A stretch of DNA of 64,000 bases from Hoplostethus atlanticus. Its lineage: Eukaryota > Chordata > Actinopteri > Trachichthyiformes > Trachichthyidae. Location of the stretch: assembly GCA_034670405.1 (NCBI GenBank), contig JAXDDX010000214.1:310001-374000 (forward strand), given 5' to 3'. Positions 1-12,150 of the stretch are shown one piece after another (the stretch's first letter is position 1; each line of letters opens with the position of its first letter). Made by a program: the position numbers and the translations under genes. Under the pieces are notes generated by a model, which made no database searches, was not told where the DNA came from, and saw only the letters and a list, made by a program, of their open reading frames with translations.

Positions 1-99
1 GGGGTGTGGGGGGCGGACAGAGAAATGGACGTATGGAGGCAGGTAGGAGACAGAGACAGGCGAGGGGGAATGGACCTATATTGGTGGGAACAGACTCAC

Positions 100-193
100 T
101 GTTATGTTTGAAGACTCTGATGGTGGAACCGGAGAGTCTGGCTCCCAGGACCAGAGAGGCATGGTTCAGTTCGTCACTCAGAATCAAACAGCC
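100..193 (-). CDS. sptlc2: sptlc2 exon 6
   Basis: A 94-nt exon after acceptor TGGCAG, encoding [20 protein letters not shown] and [11 protein letters not shown]. It ends in a split codon (A|) before donor GTGAGT. It is the most downstream exon of this gene visible here. Confidence 0.92.
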
Positions 194-3100
194 CTGCCAG
201 ACAGCAGACCAGGGCTGATTAGTATTTATGTTAGCCAACTAAGGTAACAGATAGGTTGTGTTTGCCACATGGGATAGTACCACCAAAAAAAAAATAAGTC
301 TATGGAGATGAGTAGAACAGATTTAGTGTTGCGATGATGAGGAAGCATCACTGTCATCAGACTGGGGATCTTTTGCTCCTCTCGTAGACCCAATAAGGCG
401 TAATGTAGTTTATCTGGCCAAGACACTGTGGGAGCCCAACTCCAGCTGAACATCCTGGCTGATCTAGGATCTTTGGTCTCAAAGAGAAAAGGGTGGCTCA
501 CCTTCCAGCCTATAAAAACTTTAAGAAAAATACCATTTTATCCCTTTATGCTCCCCGCTCTGACGCTTAACAGTGGATAGAAAAAGTCTACACATCCTTT
601 CAAATTCTCTAGTCTTTATTACCTTGAGACCTGAAATGAAAACCCATTAAATCAGGCTTTTTTTCCCCACTTTCATTTGGACATGGTTACAAGAAAAATC
701 CAGGTAAAATAGCGACTAAATTGAGACAATGTATTTTGTTTTAGAGACTCAAAGACCTTGGTTGGTTAGATGTACAAGCTTCAATTAATACTATAGCACA
801 AGTACATTTCCAAGTTGCAAACCTGTCTCTCATTCACTGTCTATTCTCCCTCTCTGAAGTTGTGTCTGAAACTGAATACTCCTGTTACTTCTGCTCATGC
901 GTAACAATACAGTGGATATATTTTATTTAAAGACTTACTTTAGTCCATCAAGACAACGATTATCCAACTACTTAGAAATAATGTAATGGGTTAATCACAT
1001 GATCAACAAATTTATCAAAATGTTATCAACAACACTAATTATGATGTGATGGCTTCAGTTCTATGTAGTTAATGGCTGGTTATCAACTCAACTGCTCACC
1101 AAGGTTGACACTCTTACGGGCCACAATGACGTTAAAGGATTAATTAACTACGGTGAGATAATTACACTGAGAAACCTTTCACTGATTGTGTTGTTCTCTC
1201 GTTCTGTCATATGGGACACCATTGAAGAGCAAGAGAACAAACAATAAATAAAACTGTTCAGGCTATTAGTGTTCACTTACTAATTTGGTTACTGCAGTAA
1301 AATGAAGCACATTTGGGTCTAAAAGCTCAAGACCAAAAAGTCAACCTGCCATTTATTTCTCAACGGAGCAGTTGTACAAGTGTGATGTTAAAAGGGGATT
1401 ACCAATAATTCACAACATTTTGCTGTGTTGCTGTGCATCCTTCATGTCACAAGGACAAAAGAATCCAACGCAGCAGACTCAAATTTCCCCGACAGTCTAA
1501 GACAACTAGGCGGTGGCGTCTCTCCTGACCTATCCACTTTAGCAGGAACAAAACAGAACAGACTCCTGGCTGAACTCGCGTTAACCTTTCACTCTGACAT
1601 ACAGCAGAGCTACCATTCGCTTATGCCAACAGGAAGTGCTTCCTCTTGCTATACAGCCAGTGTGTGTGTGTGTGTGTCTGTGTCTGTTTAGGGCTGGAGG
1701 TGACTTGTGATACCATGGCCTTGGACAATATTTTTGATAGAGCTAACTGTACTCTATACTGTGCAAAAATACACACATTTTCATCAATGGCACACAGATA
1801 AACTAAAAATGTACACACACTAATTCAAACATAGAATTTATATATGGAGAGAGAGAGAGAGAGGGCGAGAGCGAGAGAGGGAGAGAGACAGAGAGAAATA
1901 TCCGGCCAGCAAGCAAAGAACAAAGAAAGAAAAATGAAAGAGGGAAAAAGGAGAGATAAGAAATGGGGGATAAAATCCAAGAACAAATCCCAGCCAAACC
2001 ACTGAAACCCCTATCATCACTACCTTGCCCGTCAGCGCTGGTATGTTCATGGAGTTGGTGGCGAAGCCCATACCGAAGGCCATGGCAGACTCCACGCCCA
2101 GGAACCTGGCCACCAGTTTCTCCATCTCCTCGTGTCTGTCCAGGTTACCTGAGGCACAGACACAGGTCACCAATAAACACCAAGCAAACAAACACCAAGC
2201 TAATTCAGGTCCTCAACGATCTAAATAAGCACTTATTTATTAGGCAAAATGTAATTGTAGTTACTTAGATCTTCTTTAGAAAAAAACACAAACTGCTGTT
2301 CTCCCATAGTTTGGCATTTTTCAAGGTTGTACGCTATTAACTTTTATGCAGGTGGAAATAGTCCCAAAATATCCTACTCAAGTAGAAGTACTGTTAGTTT
2401 GCTGAAATTTTACTGCACTGGAAATAAGTAGATTTTTACCACCAGTAAATCAAAAAAGCATTTTTAAAGTTTTTATTTATTTTTACAGGATGCAGGTAGG
2501 TGGATATATTATTGCAGCCTCGTGTGAAAGATTTAAACACTGGAAGACCACAAACATTTAGTCAGAATGAAAAACAGTAGATAAAGCCCATAAATAACCC
2601 TAATTCGTGTTAAACTATTACTTTCATGGTATGAAGTCATTTTTGGAAGCGAATTGATCCAGAAAAGTTTTTCCTTCGAACATTAGATCCAAATGCGATG
2701 GTTAAAGCAACACCCAGCGGGTTTTTCAACTTCCTCTATTGAAACACTAAGCAGTCAAAGTCAGCCATTGGAGGTTTTTATACCGAGCTATGCAATCTAA
2801 GGAAGGAGGACGCAGTCAAAACTAATGAGCGTTGGGAGGCCGATATAAGAGAGCCAATAGATTTAGCAGATTGAAGAGACATCTGTGAGCACCCGCCCCC
2901 ACATTTTTCTGACAAAAAATATGAAATGTCCTGTGCTGCTCAAAAATCCCTCACCAACCCCAAACCCTCACCAAAAAATGGGCCGGCGTTACACTTTGGT
3001 GACTCCGAAAATGCCACACATTCACTTCCGAACTCCATCTGCCATGAGGTAATATTAGGGCGTCTTCACACTATTTCGCTTTTTGTAGAAAAAAAACCCC

Positions 3101-3896
3101 CACTACCTCCGCCACATTTTGTGCTGATAAAAACTACTACCAACTTTTGTACCCCTAGTGTCTCAAATTTCATTCTGGGTTGTTGTTGATTGGTTGGCTC
3201 TTAAAAAAATGCAGTCCATGTCATAAGCACTGCTCTAAAAAGTTGAAACTTTTCTCAACTTTAGAAGCGCTCTGCTGAAGAAGAAGCCAGGCGCAGTTCT
3301 TTTTCCAAAGTGTCCGCTTTAATGTAAAAAAAAGCGCAATATTGAGAACACAGCCTTACATTAGCTAGCTACTGTTGGCCGTCCACCAAGCTTTTTATGG
3401 TTTATATTTTACAGCTGCACAGAAGCCAACTCTGCCTGTCAAACAACATCACAATTTATAGCAGTGTTGATGAAATACCAAACATGAATCAACTTTTCTC
3501 AAGCACAACTAGACACCTAGTTTTCAATAGCTGGTTACTTGGCTGCCATTTGGTCTCCGTTTCCGCTGAGTTATGTTTTGAGCACTTCCCATACATAGAA
3601 AGTACAAAGCAGACATGAATCTGTTCTTCACTTGGATTGCAAAGGGTTAAGATATTTCAATCCCATAGAGACACACAAGCTTCCAGACGTTCCTTTTACC
3701 TCACCCAGTGGAGCTTTAAGGAACCACAAGTTTCTGGCATGCATCACTGAGGCGCCCCGAGGTCCTTCGACGCATCCCTTAAGAACCTACCGTTCCCGGC
3801 TCCCCCCAATAAACAGACTGGTCTGCCATGCTTTGTTTACCACGATGACATGAATTCTTCCATGCAAGCTCCTGTGTTGCGGTGATAGTGATGGGG

Positions 3897-3932
<36 letters not shown>

Positions 3933-6900
3933 GTAGTGTATGTACCCATCTCCTGTCTGGTGCTGGCCACTCCCACGCCGTACTTCCTGGTGACCTCGGC
4001 TGCAGAGTCGGCACACGGCCCGGCATTCTCAGCGAAGCCCAGGTAATTGTAGGAGCCCAGGTTGATCACGCCCGTTACTACCCGCCCCGTGTAGCTGAAC
4101 GGAGGTGAGAAGGAGAAAAGTAGGAAGGAAGACATAATGAGAGAGAGGAAACCACCAAGAGGGCGCAAAGTTACTGCAACGGGGGCTAGGCCTGATGTGG
4201 CTTCCAGTGATAATTGTGAACTGTCATCACCCTTAGCAGTCAAACAATAGCGAGTCACCGGGCGCTGTGTTACGTTGTCAACCTAGAAATGTTTTCCCTT
4301 TGAGAGACACAAAGACCAAATCACTATTAAGATCACATGGGAAGCAAGGCCTTGGAGTGATAACGGCATGACTAAATGAAAATGATCTTTTTGGCTACTT
4401 TCTAAACCATCACGGACACTTATGTGACTAATTCTGATTGCAGATGAAAGAACATTACGAACTCAAAACTCCAAAGTCTCTTTCACCTAGTGCATATATC
4501 CTCTTTTACGTATGACCTAACAACACCAAATTGCTTCAGTTGTCACCCTCTCCCTAGCCAGAGATAACCACGTGTTATAACAGCTCTGGCTAGGAAGAGG
4601 GTGTGTAGCTTTCCTGGCTCACCGCGGGGCTGGTATCATTGCCCAGTACTTTGTTTAAAAGGAAATGTGTCACTTTGGTCCACCCTATTGTAGGAGATAA
4701 GAGTGTTGGCACGAATGAGAATAAACCTCGACAGGGGCATTAGACGCCTTTGCTCTTGTTCCATCATGTCCTCCTGCCCTGCCCTCTGTGTGTGTAAACA
4801 CCCTCCGCTGTGGTTAACTTATTTAGGTCAAAACTATTCACAGCCTTGAACAAAAGACGTGTCTCTCTCACTCAAAAGTCCAGTTGTAGTCGTGGGAAAC
4901 CCGTTCCACCAGGTCCATCCTGGCCCCCGGGACGCTGCATATGGGCCGGTTCCAACTGTCCCGAATGCGCATGTAGAGGTTTCTGGTGTAAAAGTTCTCA
5001 AAGTCCTGATAGAGGGGCACAAAGTCCTAGAGATGGATGGAAAAGAGAGAGAGAACGATTGGGTGAATATAGCGAGGTGGATAGATTCAGTGTCAGTGAA
5101 TGTAAGAACTTAGGTAAGATGGCCGTCGAAAACCATGGCTCAAATGTCCGTCTTATTAGCACCAGAACTACGCTAGTTCAATGAACTGCATCCCATCCAC
5201 ACTCTTGGAAAGTGTAACTGGAATGAATTTAATCTCGCCTGGTATGTTTAACAGTTAGCTTAGCACATGACTCGGGGAGTGTACAGGCGATTCGTTTTCC
5301 TTTCAGCTTCCTTTCAAACCAAGCAGATAGTGTTCTTGGAGGAAATGTCGGTGGGATATCCTTGGGGAGATTAAATGACTTCCCTGCTTCTTTCCCCACT
5401 CGCTTTCATTTCCTAGACATGAACAAATATTTGAAAAACAATGGGCTTCATCTATCAAATGTAGCAAACATTTTAGAACAAGTTGTTTCGGCCAAACAAT
5501 CTGACTGGTCTAGGGCGCCCTCCAAATGTGCCTGATAACGCCACTAGGTTTTGATTGACAAATATTTGCTGCCTTTTAAAATGAACGTTTCAGTTTGAGG
5601 TGATACTGTTTTAAGTCTTTGAAATAGGAAATCAAGTTCAGTAGCTTCCAGAGATAAATTTGGTTAACAAATCAACACATAAGTGCATTTGTTCATCTGT
5701 TTGTAACACAATATGAGGCTCTATATGAGCATGGTAAAGATTCAGTCACAAGGCAACACAAAATTAAGAGCTCAGTCTCCCAAAGCAATGTGATGTGTTT
5801 CAGGTCATGACTAGATCCAGTCATGAAATCTTAACTTTCAGTCATATGTAAGCATAGTCTGCTAGCTGCACTTGTCTGCTGCTGTAGTGGAAACTTCACA
5901 AGATTTATCACTTTGTTTGCCTGATGAAGACATTTTACTACCATGTTGGTTACCTGCCATCTTTATCAGGAGAATTGTACCAAGAAACAACATGTATTTT
6001 GGAACAGGAAAAGTCAGCTGTAACCAAAGGAAATAATGTATTTCTGAGAGACTGGCGGCAGCAGGATTACAACTGCCTCAAATTTGAGATGGATTGTTTC
6101 AGATTTTTTAAGACACCTGGTTAAAGAGGATGCCAAACCTGGTGGAAACTACAGGACCTTTTTCAGACTTGAAAAGCATCCCATCAAAAGAGGCCATCAA
6201 ATGTGTCTTGTGATGTTATTAGAAAAAGGACATCCAAGACCATCTTGCTTGCAAGAATAGGCCTGGCCTAGAATATTACAGAGATAATCTGGGCCAGGTC
6301 GGGCCCTCGGCTCACCTGGCCTGATTTGAGCCCTGATACCTCAAGGTTTGCTTAAAGGGACAATTCCATACCGTTGTTTCATCCCTTGTTAACTCCTCAA
6401 AGTAAAAGGCCAAGAGGAGCTGCTCCATGTTTTGTTGGAGCAAACAAACAACTGAAACAACTGAATTGGAACCAAAGTATTAGTGAGGGAGCTGATCATC
6501 CTGGGAGGGAGGGAACCACCAGACTACTATCAGGCCACCTTGTTTCCGTGGTGTCTCTCACCTTTTGCTCCTCCCGCTCTCTGGCAATGTGGCATCTTTC
6601 AATCTTCCAGTGGCGGAGAAAGTCCCGGAGGTAGCCGAAGATGGTGAGGATGCCATAGCCCATGTAGGTGAGCACCGCTACCAACATGGGCGTCTCCTCG
6701 AAAGACTCGTCGAAGGGACGGCTGTACAGGCTGCCATGGCGCGCTGCTGCTTGGACCTGGGCATCATAGAACCAGGAACTTTTAGTGTGCAAAAACATCT
6801 AGGATTTTATTCACAAAAGTTCCCCAGAAAGAAAGTACTGATCTGGTATCAGATATAGTCATTACTATGAACTTTCCTGTTATAGTAGACCTTGCATTTT

Positions 6901-9536
6901 TTTGGTGCGAAGTAAGATCAGATAATGTTACCTAGACTCCAGCGCTACACATATTTTAATATTATTGCATCGGAGCTACGAGTGTGACCTCCTCTCCAAT
7001 TGTCCTAATGAAAAAGCAAAAGAGTTTTGTTACGGCTAGCGTAGGTTTCTGCATCACTGACTTTACTAAGTGGCCTTCATTCATGTGTGGAGAGTTGGAG
7101 GAAGATAAGTAGGCCGGCAAAACAATAAATTGTGGTTTGGTTCTACACCAACTACATTGTAAAGAAAAATTTTGTGCTGTTCTGGCTGGAGGAGGATTTG
7201 ACAGTCAAATAATCGGATGTGAATCTGTACATTCCAAGCTGAAAGATGTCAGCATGGCAGGGAGCATATTTTCAAAGTTCAGAGTAATGAACTGTAGTCT
7301 GTGTACATTCGCAACATATTTTCGGGGCAAATGTCTGAGGCTAATTAAAAATAGGCAGTATTTTATCACGTCTCCATTTTGTTTAGACAGTGTTTTCTCT
7401 ATCGATGTTGTGATGAGCGGCGGCGGGGTAGAAGGAAAGAAACACGTTGTGTAATACAGGCAACACACTACACACAGGTCTTATGAGCTTTGCCTTCCCA
7501 TCAAGCTTGTCTCTGTGCTCATGGCTATTAGGGAATACATGTGACCGGTCATGCCTCTTGCTCGAATACCTTAGAGACTAGCAACGCTGACATCCGCATG
7601 AGCTGCAATCAGCTGAGAGTCAGTCAGCAGGCGATTTCTTAGCCCACCAACCCAGTCTTATGAAACATCAGGCGAAGGAGCTGGCCATGACTACTGCTTC
7701 CAAATGGCCGGTGAAAATAAACCTTTAGGCATCCCACTTAAAACCTATCAGCAATGTCTCTTTTCCCTCAATTTCTTTCAGGATCTCAAACTGGAGAGGA
7801 TTATAATTCATTTGCTTTTTTTTTACCCTACTGAATAAGATGCCGATGTCAACACAGCAAAATATCCAGGATGGCTGACAGTCACACACATAACTTTTGA
7901 CTTTTTGTTCCTTTTGTTGAGCTACATACATACAATGCTTCAAAATCCATTTCTTGGGAATTATTTTGTCTGAGTTCTCTGTAAAGTACTGTAAGTGAAA
8001 CAAAGCTGTATTCACACAAGCAAGAAACAGAATTAAAATTAAAACTGTTCAAAATTGTTCAAACGCCCTCTTCTTCTGAATCATACTGCCACGTTAATTC
8101 CTACAGTTTCCTTTTCACATTTCTAGAAAACAGTGCTTTGCATATAGAACTCAAACAAAAAAAGAGGGTGCAGCCTAAATGCTTTCGTGTGTGATTGTAT
8201 TGAATCATGTAGCCACAGGGAATACATTAATTGGAACAGTGCACCCAAGGGTGGAAATTTCATTAGCCTCTTTTGAAGAAGCTGTTTTGCACCATGCTTG
8301 CAGTCTCAATGGGCGGCTTGAACTTGAAAAGGTGCATTGGTGCAATGTTTACTCTAGTCTACCTAATCACAAACCCAACACAGCTTCATCCATAGTATAA
8401 AGAGCATAGCACATTTGCTTCAATTAATAACTCCATTTAGTCTATGATGTAGAATTATAGCAGGGATCATGCTCATCCAATATACCTGAAATCACACACT
8501 GTAATATGAAGGCTACTGTTCTGTGGTGACTGTTAGTTTAGACTGTAATTCATAGCCTTCAGGGTAAACATACTGTCGACCTGCAACTTTCTAACAGGCC
8601 AGGCAAACAAAGGCGGGCTGTTACCTAGCTGTTCGACTTGCTTGGTTGGTTCAGTTACCCTCAGCTTAGTGATCTGATCATAACTAGCCCCGCCAAGTGC
8701 CGTGCTCTCGTCTGTGGAGAGAACCTCACGAGGAGAGAACCTCATTCAAAAATCTGGCAGTAAAATGACCTCTCGCTCACTGACAAAAGTACATAAATGA
8801 TCAAATGTAACTCGAGGCGTTATTTTGAATCCTTATGAGATATTCTTCATTTCGGCGTGGGTATATTCCACAAAGCAGGGCATGTTTCGATAAAATTTCT
8901 ACTTTTGGAGTTGGCTCACTAATTTTCCCAACAGTCTTCTTCCATTAAAACACAACGGCGGGGGCGGTAGCGAGCAGTGTTAAAGAAATGTAAAAGTTTC
9001 GATTTTATTTAAATAAAGCGTTGTTTCCTGGGTTATATGCATGCCGAATTGAAGAGCGGCATATACGGATTCACAAAATGTCTGGAGTCCTATTTTACGG
9101 GTTATGTATCTTTGCCGATAAGCGAATACACAATAAACTGTCAGATGTTTTTTATGGAGTTTGGCGTATGTTTCTCTTCATACAAGAATGAACAGGACGT
9201 GTCGCGGGTAGATGATAACAAACTGTAAACTTGTCTGCAGTAGAACCAGTCAGTGCATTAAATCAGTATGTTTGTGGCGTTATAGCACGGGAATAATTGC
9301 CGATGACTGCGGTAACAGCATCGCCTGGATGTTTCCGGGTCCCCGGCTTCCTCCATCTATCCTCCCCGTCCCATCCCGGGCCTCACCTCCTCCTCCTCGG
9401 GGTGGCAGTGCTGCTTGGGCTGCTGATGGCAGCGGTGGAGGCTCTTCACCAAGCCGTTCCTCTCCGGTTTCAGTCCGTTCTTCACATGCTGACACACTGC
9501 TCCGTTGGCTGGCTTGGCCGTCGGGCTTTCAGTCAT
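100..9536 (-). CDS. sptlc2: Serine palmitoyltransferase large subunit, sptlc2-type (5' half, continues left of window)
   Basis: Six coding exons on the minus strand, in order 9536-9387, 6756-6562, 5026-4872, 4094-3946, 2148-2024 and 193-100, give 868 nt in one continuous frame (289 codons plus one base). All junctions are AG/GT with matching phase. Recognisable segments are an Asn/Gly-rich N-terminus, a membrane-anchor stretch with [12 protein letters not shown], the block [20 protein letters not shown], then [30 protein letters not shown] and [18 protein letters not shown], as expected for a PLP-dependent alpha-oxoamine synthase. The family condenses L-serine with palmitoyl-CoA at the ER, with SPTLC1, as the first step of sphingolipid synthesis. 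The wording is closer to SPTLC2 ([20 protein letters not shown]) than to SPTLC3, but which teleost paralogue it is cannot be told. The PLP-lysine exon is not in the window. The last exon ends with split codon A|, so more exons must follow to the left. Confidence 0.93.
194..2023 (-). other. sptlc2 intron 5
   Basis: No exon or transposon coding sequence is recognised. It holds a (TG)n tract at about 1661-1690 and a GA-rich tract at about 1845-1890. Open frames over 1803-2023 are intronic read-through of exon 5. Confidence 0.7.
2024..2148 (-). CDS. sptlc2: sptlc2 exon 5
   Basis: A 125-nt exon after acceptor CCTCAG, encoding [20 protein letters not shown] and then [17 protein letters not shown], with donor GTAGTG. 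This is part of the conserved aminotransferase-fold large domain. Confidence 0.93.
2149..3945 (-). other. sptlc2 intron 4
   Basis: AT-rich intron ending (low-coordinate side is the 3' splice site) next to exon 5. It includes a (TG)n microsatellite at 3900-3930. No coding sequence is recognised. Confidence 0.7.
3946..4094 (-). CDS. sptlc2: sptlc2 exon 4
   Basis: A 149-nt exon encoding [20 protein letters not shown] and [12 protein letters not shown]. Donor GTACATACAC is immediately followed, on the minus strand, by the (CA)n tract at 3900-3930, so the microsatellite sits at the 5' end of the intron. Confidence 0.92.
4095..4871 (-). other. sptlc2 intron 3 with an inverted repeat
   Basis: The intron carries a strong hairpin at 4544-4603 (listed separately). 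Nothing else is recognised. Confidence 0.65.
4544..4603. repeat. 20-bp inverted repeat (hairpin) with CACGTG in the loop
   Basis: Arms at 4544-4563 and 4584-4603 match as inverted copies at 19 of 20 positions (CACCCTCT[C/T]CCTAGCCAGAG). The 20-base loop contains the palindrome CACGTG. It may be a MITE end or a structured intronic element. Confidence 0.8.
4872..5026 (-). CDS. sptlc2: sptlc2 exon 3
   Basis: A 155-nt exon with acceptor CTAG and donor GTGAGA. It encodes [20 protein letters not shown] and a downstream [17 protein letters not shown] block, followed by SHDYNW. It ends with two bases of a codon completed by exon 4. Confidence 0.93.
5027..6561 (-). other. sptlc2 intron 2
   Basis: No coding sequence or clear repeat family recognised. 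A 66-codon open frame at 5924 has no family resemblance. Confidence 0.6.
6562..6756 (-). CDS. sptlc2: sptlc2 exon 2 (membrane anchor)
   Basis: A 195-nt exon, phase 0 at both ends, with acceptor GCCCAG and donor GTGAGA. It encodes the [18 protein letters not shown] hydrophobic segment and the [14 protein letters not shown] motif, which anchor the large subunit in the ER membrane. Confidence 0.93.
6757..9386 (-). other. sptlc2 intron 1
   Basis: This is the largest intron visible, about 2.6 kb. No exon, RNA gene or transposon was recognised. Open frames here are short and lack motifs. Confidence 0.6.
9387..9536 (-). CDS. sptlc2: sptlc2 exon 1 (start codon, N-terminal tail)
   Basis: ATG at 9536-9534 opens a 50-codon exon ending in a Glu run, followed by donor GTGAGG. 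The peptide contains [11 protein letters not shown] and RNGLVKS, resembling the low-complexity Asn/Gly N-terminus of SPTLC2. The surrounding 9300-9600 is GC-rich, as expected for a vertebrate promoter-proximal CpG island. Longer open frames here are out of frame with exon 2. Confidence 0.85.
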
Positions 9537-9659
9537 TGCTCGCCAACGATTGTGAAGCCGCGGCGGTAACTTGCATGTAGGGAGACGGAGCCTGCCTGCG
9601 GTGCAAAGCGGTGACAGTATCCGAGCTGCGAGCGCTCAACAAATACACTGAAAAACTGT

Positions 9660-9692
<33 letters not shown>

Positions 9693-9760
9693 ACAACACA
9701 CACACACAAAGTAACCTGAAATTCCAGACGCCCAATACCGGAAATCAACGCCCATAGTAA
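9537..9760 (-). promoter_or_regulatory. Putative sptlc2 5'UTR/promoter region
   Basis: The GC-richer sequence directly upstream of the start codon continues the CpG-rich block at 9300-9600. It is interrupted by a (CA)n tract at about 9661-9712. No TATA box is apparent near the start. The role is inferred from position only. Confidence 0.4.
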
Positions 9761-10946
9761 CTGGTTTAAGCCAGTAATATCGCTGCCTGCATGAGGGGGC
9801 GCGGCTTACCACCCTTCACATGTGCAAAGGGAGTGGTCCGGTGTACGTGAACGCTGTTAACCTTTCATATAATGTGTGGGGCCACAGCCTGCCTTCATGT
9901 GCTGTCGGAAATACCGGTACGACCCAACAGAGTGGTAAATATGACTGTGAAAAAGGGGATTTGCCTTGTTTTTTTATTGAACAGTTGTTAATGTATTCAA
10001 AATCATGTGCACCAGTCCTGAATTAAATAAAGATAAATAATAAATTAAATAAAAACAAATTAATAATTGAATAAATATAATAATGATAATTGTAATAATG
10101 ATTATTGTTGCTATTATTACTAAAATTACATTTAAAAAATGATTCATGAATGCAATTTAACAGGGGTATAGCCTATTATAACTATGAAGATGGATAAATC
10201 TTCGTAACTTTTGAGGGAAAAGTAACAGCACTATATTTACCATGAAACGGCCTTGCTTCACAGTGTACACCGGCCAAAGACCATAACTATCACTAACTAT
10301 AAAATGTTCATGGTGCAACGTTAGCTCGTAGATTTACTAGCAAGCTCAGTGATGTCTGCCATCACTTCTACATCAAGTCAATATGTTACCTCTGCATGAA
10401 AAGTTCCCCGCTATTAATTTGCAACATTCCAAACTAAGAATCTGTGCCTGGTTTGTACCAAACAGCTGCTGGGTAGTGTAGTGTGGTAAACATGAAAACG
10501 TTTAATCATAACTTCTATCGATTGAATTCCACTATTTCAGAATGGGAACCATATGGTTCATAGTTTACTTATATAAAGTAATCTGCAATGTACTTGTACT
10601 TTTTAATTAATTGGGATCAATTTCATGCCTGACATGGATTTCCTCCTCTTCATTCTTCCCCTGCAGCACAAAGTAGCACTGTTCCACTTGAGAACATCAG
10701 CCACCAAAATAAAACCTACTTTTTTTGCTATGGGGTCCATTTTGTTATTATTCCCAACCAAAAGCACTTTGAATGCGTGACAAATCCTATTTACGAGTTC
10801 TCAACTTGGAAGGAGGAGTTTACGAGGAGCACATGAAGGCAGCATTATAGTAAGTGGGAGAAGGGGAAAAGGGAAATTTGTTGCATTAAAAGTAAAACCA
10901 ACCTGAAATCAGTTTAAGACACATTGCTTCATTCCAGTGTTTGAAC

Positions 10947-10980
<34 letters not shown>

Positions 10981-11660
10981 GTTAATAATGAAGCACAACA
11001 GACTTTAGAAAGTGATTTCATCAAACAAAAGCAAACACCATACTATAGAATAGTATAATATAATAGTATGAATAGTATGGAGAATATTGAAAATTTGAGA
11101 TTAAAATTACAATTTTAAGAATTAAGTTAAAATAATATTTTCCTGAATTTTTAGATTAAAGTAAAAAACTTGGAAACAGCCAAGGGTTTTTTCAGATTAA
11201 AATAGAATAGTAAAAACTTTGAGGTGATGTCAAAAATATGACACTCATGTCGAAATATTAGGCTATATTTGTTTACAAAAGGATATGATCTGTCTTTGAG
11301 CATATTCTTTGCTTCTTTCTCATGGCAGTGGGGCTCACAAACAAATCTATGATTACTTTTTAGGCATTAGTTAATGCTCATCAAGAGTGATTACAATGAG
11401 TCTAATCCCCCTTTCACACTCGAATCCCGGGATTTACCCATGTTATTGAACATTGGATCATTCCCGTGTTGGAGCTGGGGTTGGGGTCGTTGCTTCTGTG
11501 TGAAAGGGGTATAAGAAGGCTGGGTGGCGGCCTGCATATACAGTATGCAGGTCTCCACATTTTCTGTGGAAATCACAGCATAGTTACGCCCTCTAGTGGT
11601 TCAAATTATGAGTGATGAATTTGAAGGGCTTGGTGTATCCTAGATTACAATGGTTCTCAA
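9761..11660. other. Intergenic, AT-rich
   Basis: No gene is seen. It contains an (AAT)n microsatellite at 10949-10981 and AT-rich low-complexity stretches at 10020-10140 and 11040-11220. Confidence 0.6.
10949..10981. repeat. (AAT)n microsatellite
   Basis: About eleven uninterrupted ATA/AAT triplets. Confidence 0.9.
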
Positions 11661-11664
11661 TGTT

Positions 11665-11950
11665 GTATTAAAGAAATACTACCCTGACCCTTCCTCTTAG
11701 CACTTGCTTATTTGTTTCACTTATTTGTCTTAGCACTTGCTTATATGCTTCACTTACTTGTCTCATTTGTTTAACTAACTTATTGCACTTTTACTTTAGC
11801 ATTGGTTATGCTCTTAGATGCTTGTTTAGGAAGGAAATGCACTTATGATTTCTGGTGACTACCTACATTGAATGCACTTATTGTAAGTCGCTTTGGATAA
11901 AAGCGTCTGCTGAATGACTGTAATGTAATGTAATGTAATGTAATGTAATG
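11665..11950 (+). mobile_element. 3' tail of an L2-type LINE (5'-truncated copy)
   Basis: The stretch from ACTACCCTGACCCTTCCTCT to the (TGTAA)n tail closely follows the last codons, 3'UTR and tail of the longer LINE at 43.1-45.5 kb. It includes the conserved 3' block GCTTTGGATAAAAGCGTCTG and a terminal (AATGT)n run. Only the 3' end was inserted, as is usual for target-primed reverse transcription. Confidence 0.88.
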
Positions 11951-12150
11951 TTGTGCCATTGAGGCCCGAGAGTATACAGGTTTTCAACAACACACTACAT
12001 CAGCTGATTTCACTAATTAGCACACCTTCAACCAGAGAGCCTAACTACTGAAACTAAATTGATTACTGAAACTGCTGAATTATTTAGTTGGAATAAAAAC
12101 CTGCAGACTCTTGGCCCTCCATGGTACATGATTGGGGGCCACTGCCCTAG
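11950..12150. repeat. Palindromic MITE-like element
   Basis: The left part GAGGCCCGAGAGTATACAGG has a diverged inverted partner near 12100-12140 (GAGGGCCAAGAGTCTGCAGG on the minus strand). The two are separated by ~130 bp. The end sequence resembles a dispersed fish repeat I recognise only loosely. It follows the LINE tail directly. Confidence 0.5.

Noticed and set aside
1838-2191. 117-codon minus-strand frame taken as a single gene
   Set aside because: Only the 2024-2148 part matches sptlc2; the rest is intron and flanking low complexity.
3787-4258. 159-codon minus-strand frame as an independent gene
   Set aside because: It is sptlc2 exon 4 read through into intron on both sides, including the (CA)n tract.
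7137-7468. 105- and 87-codon frames on opposite strands
   Set aside because: Within sptlc2 intron 1, no motifs, no splice logic.
9280-9495. 71-codon minus-strand frame over sptlc2 exon 1
   Set aside because: It is out of frame with exon 2. The ATG at 9536 gives the family-like N-terminus and the right phase.
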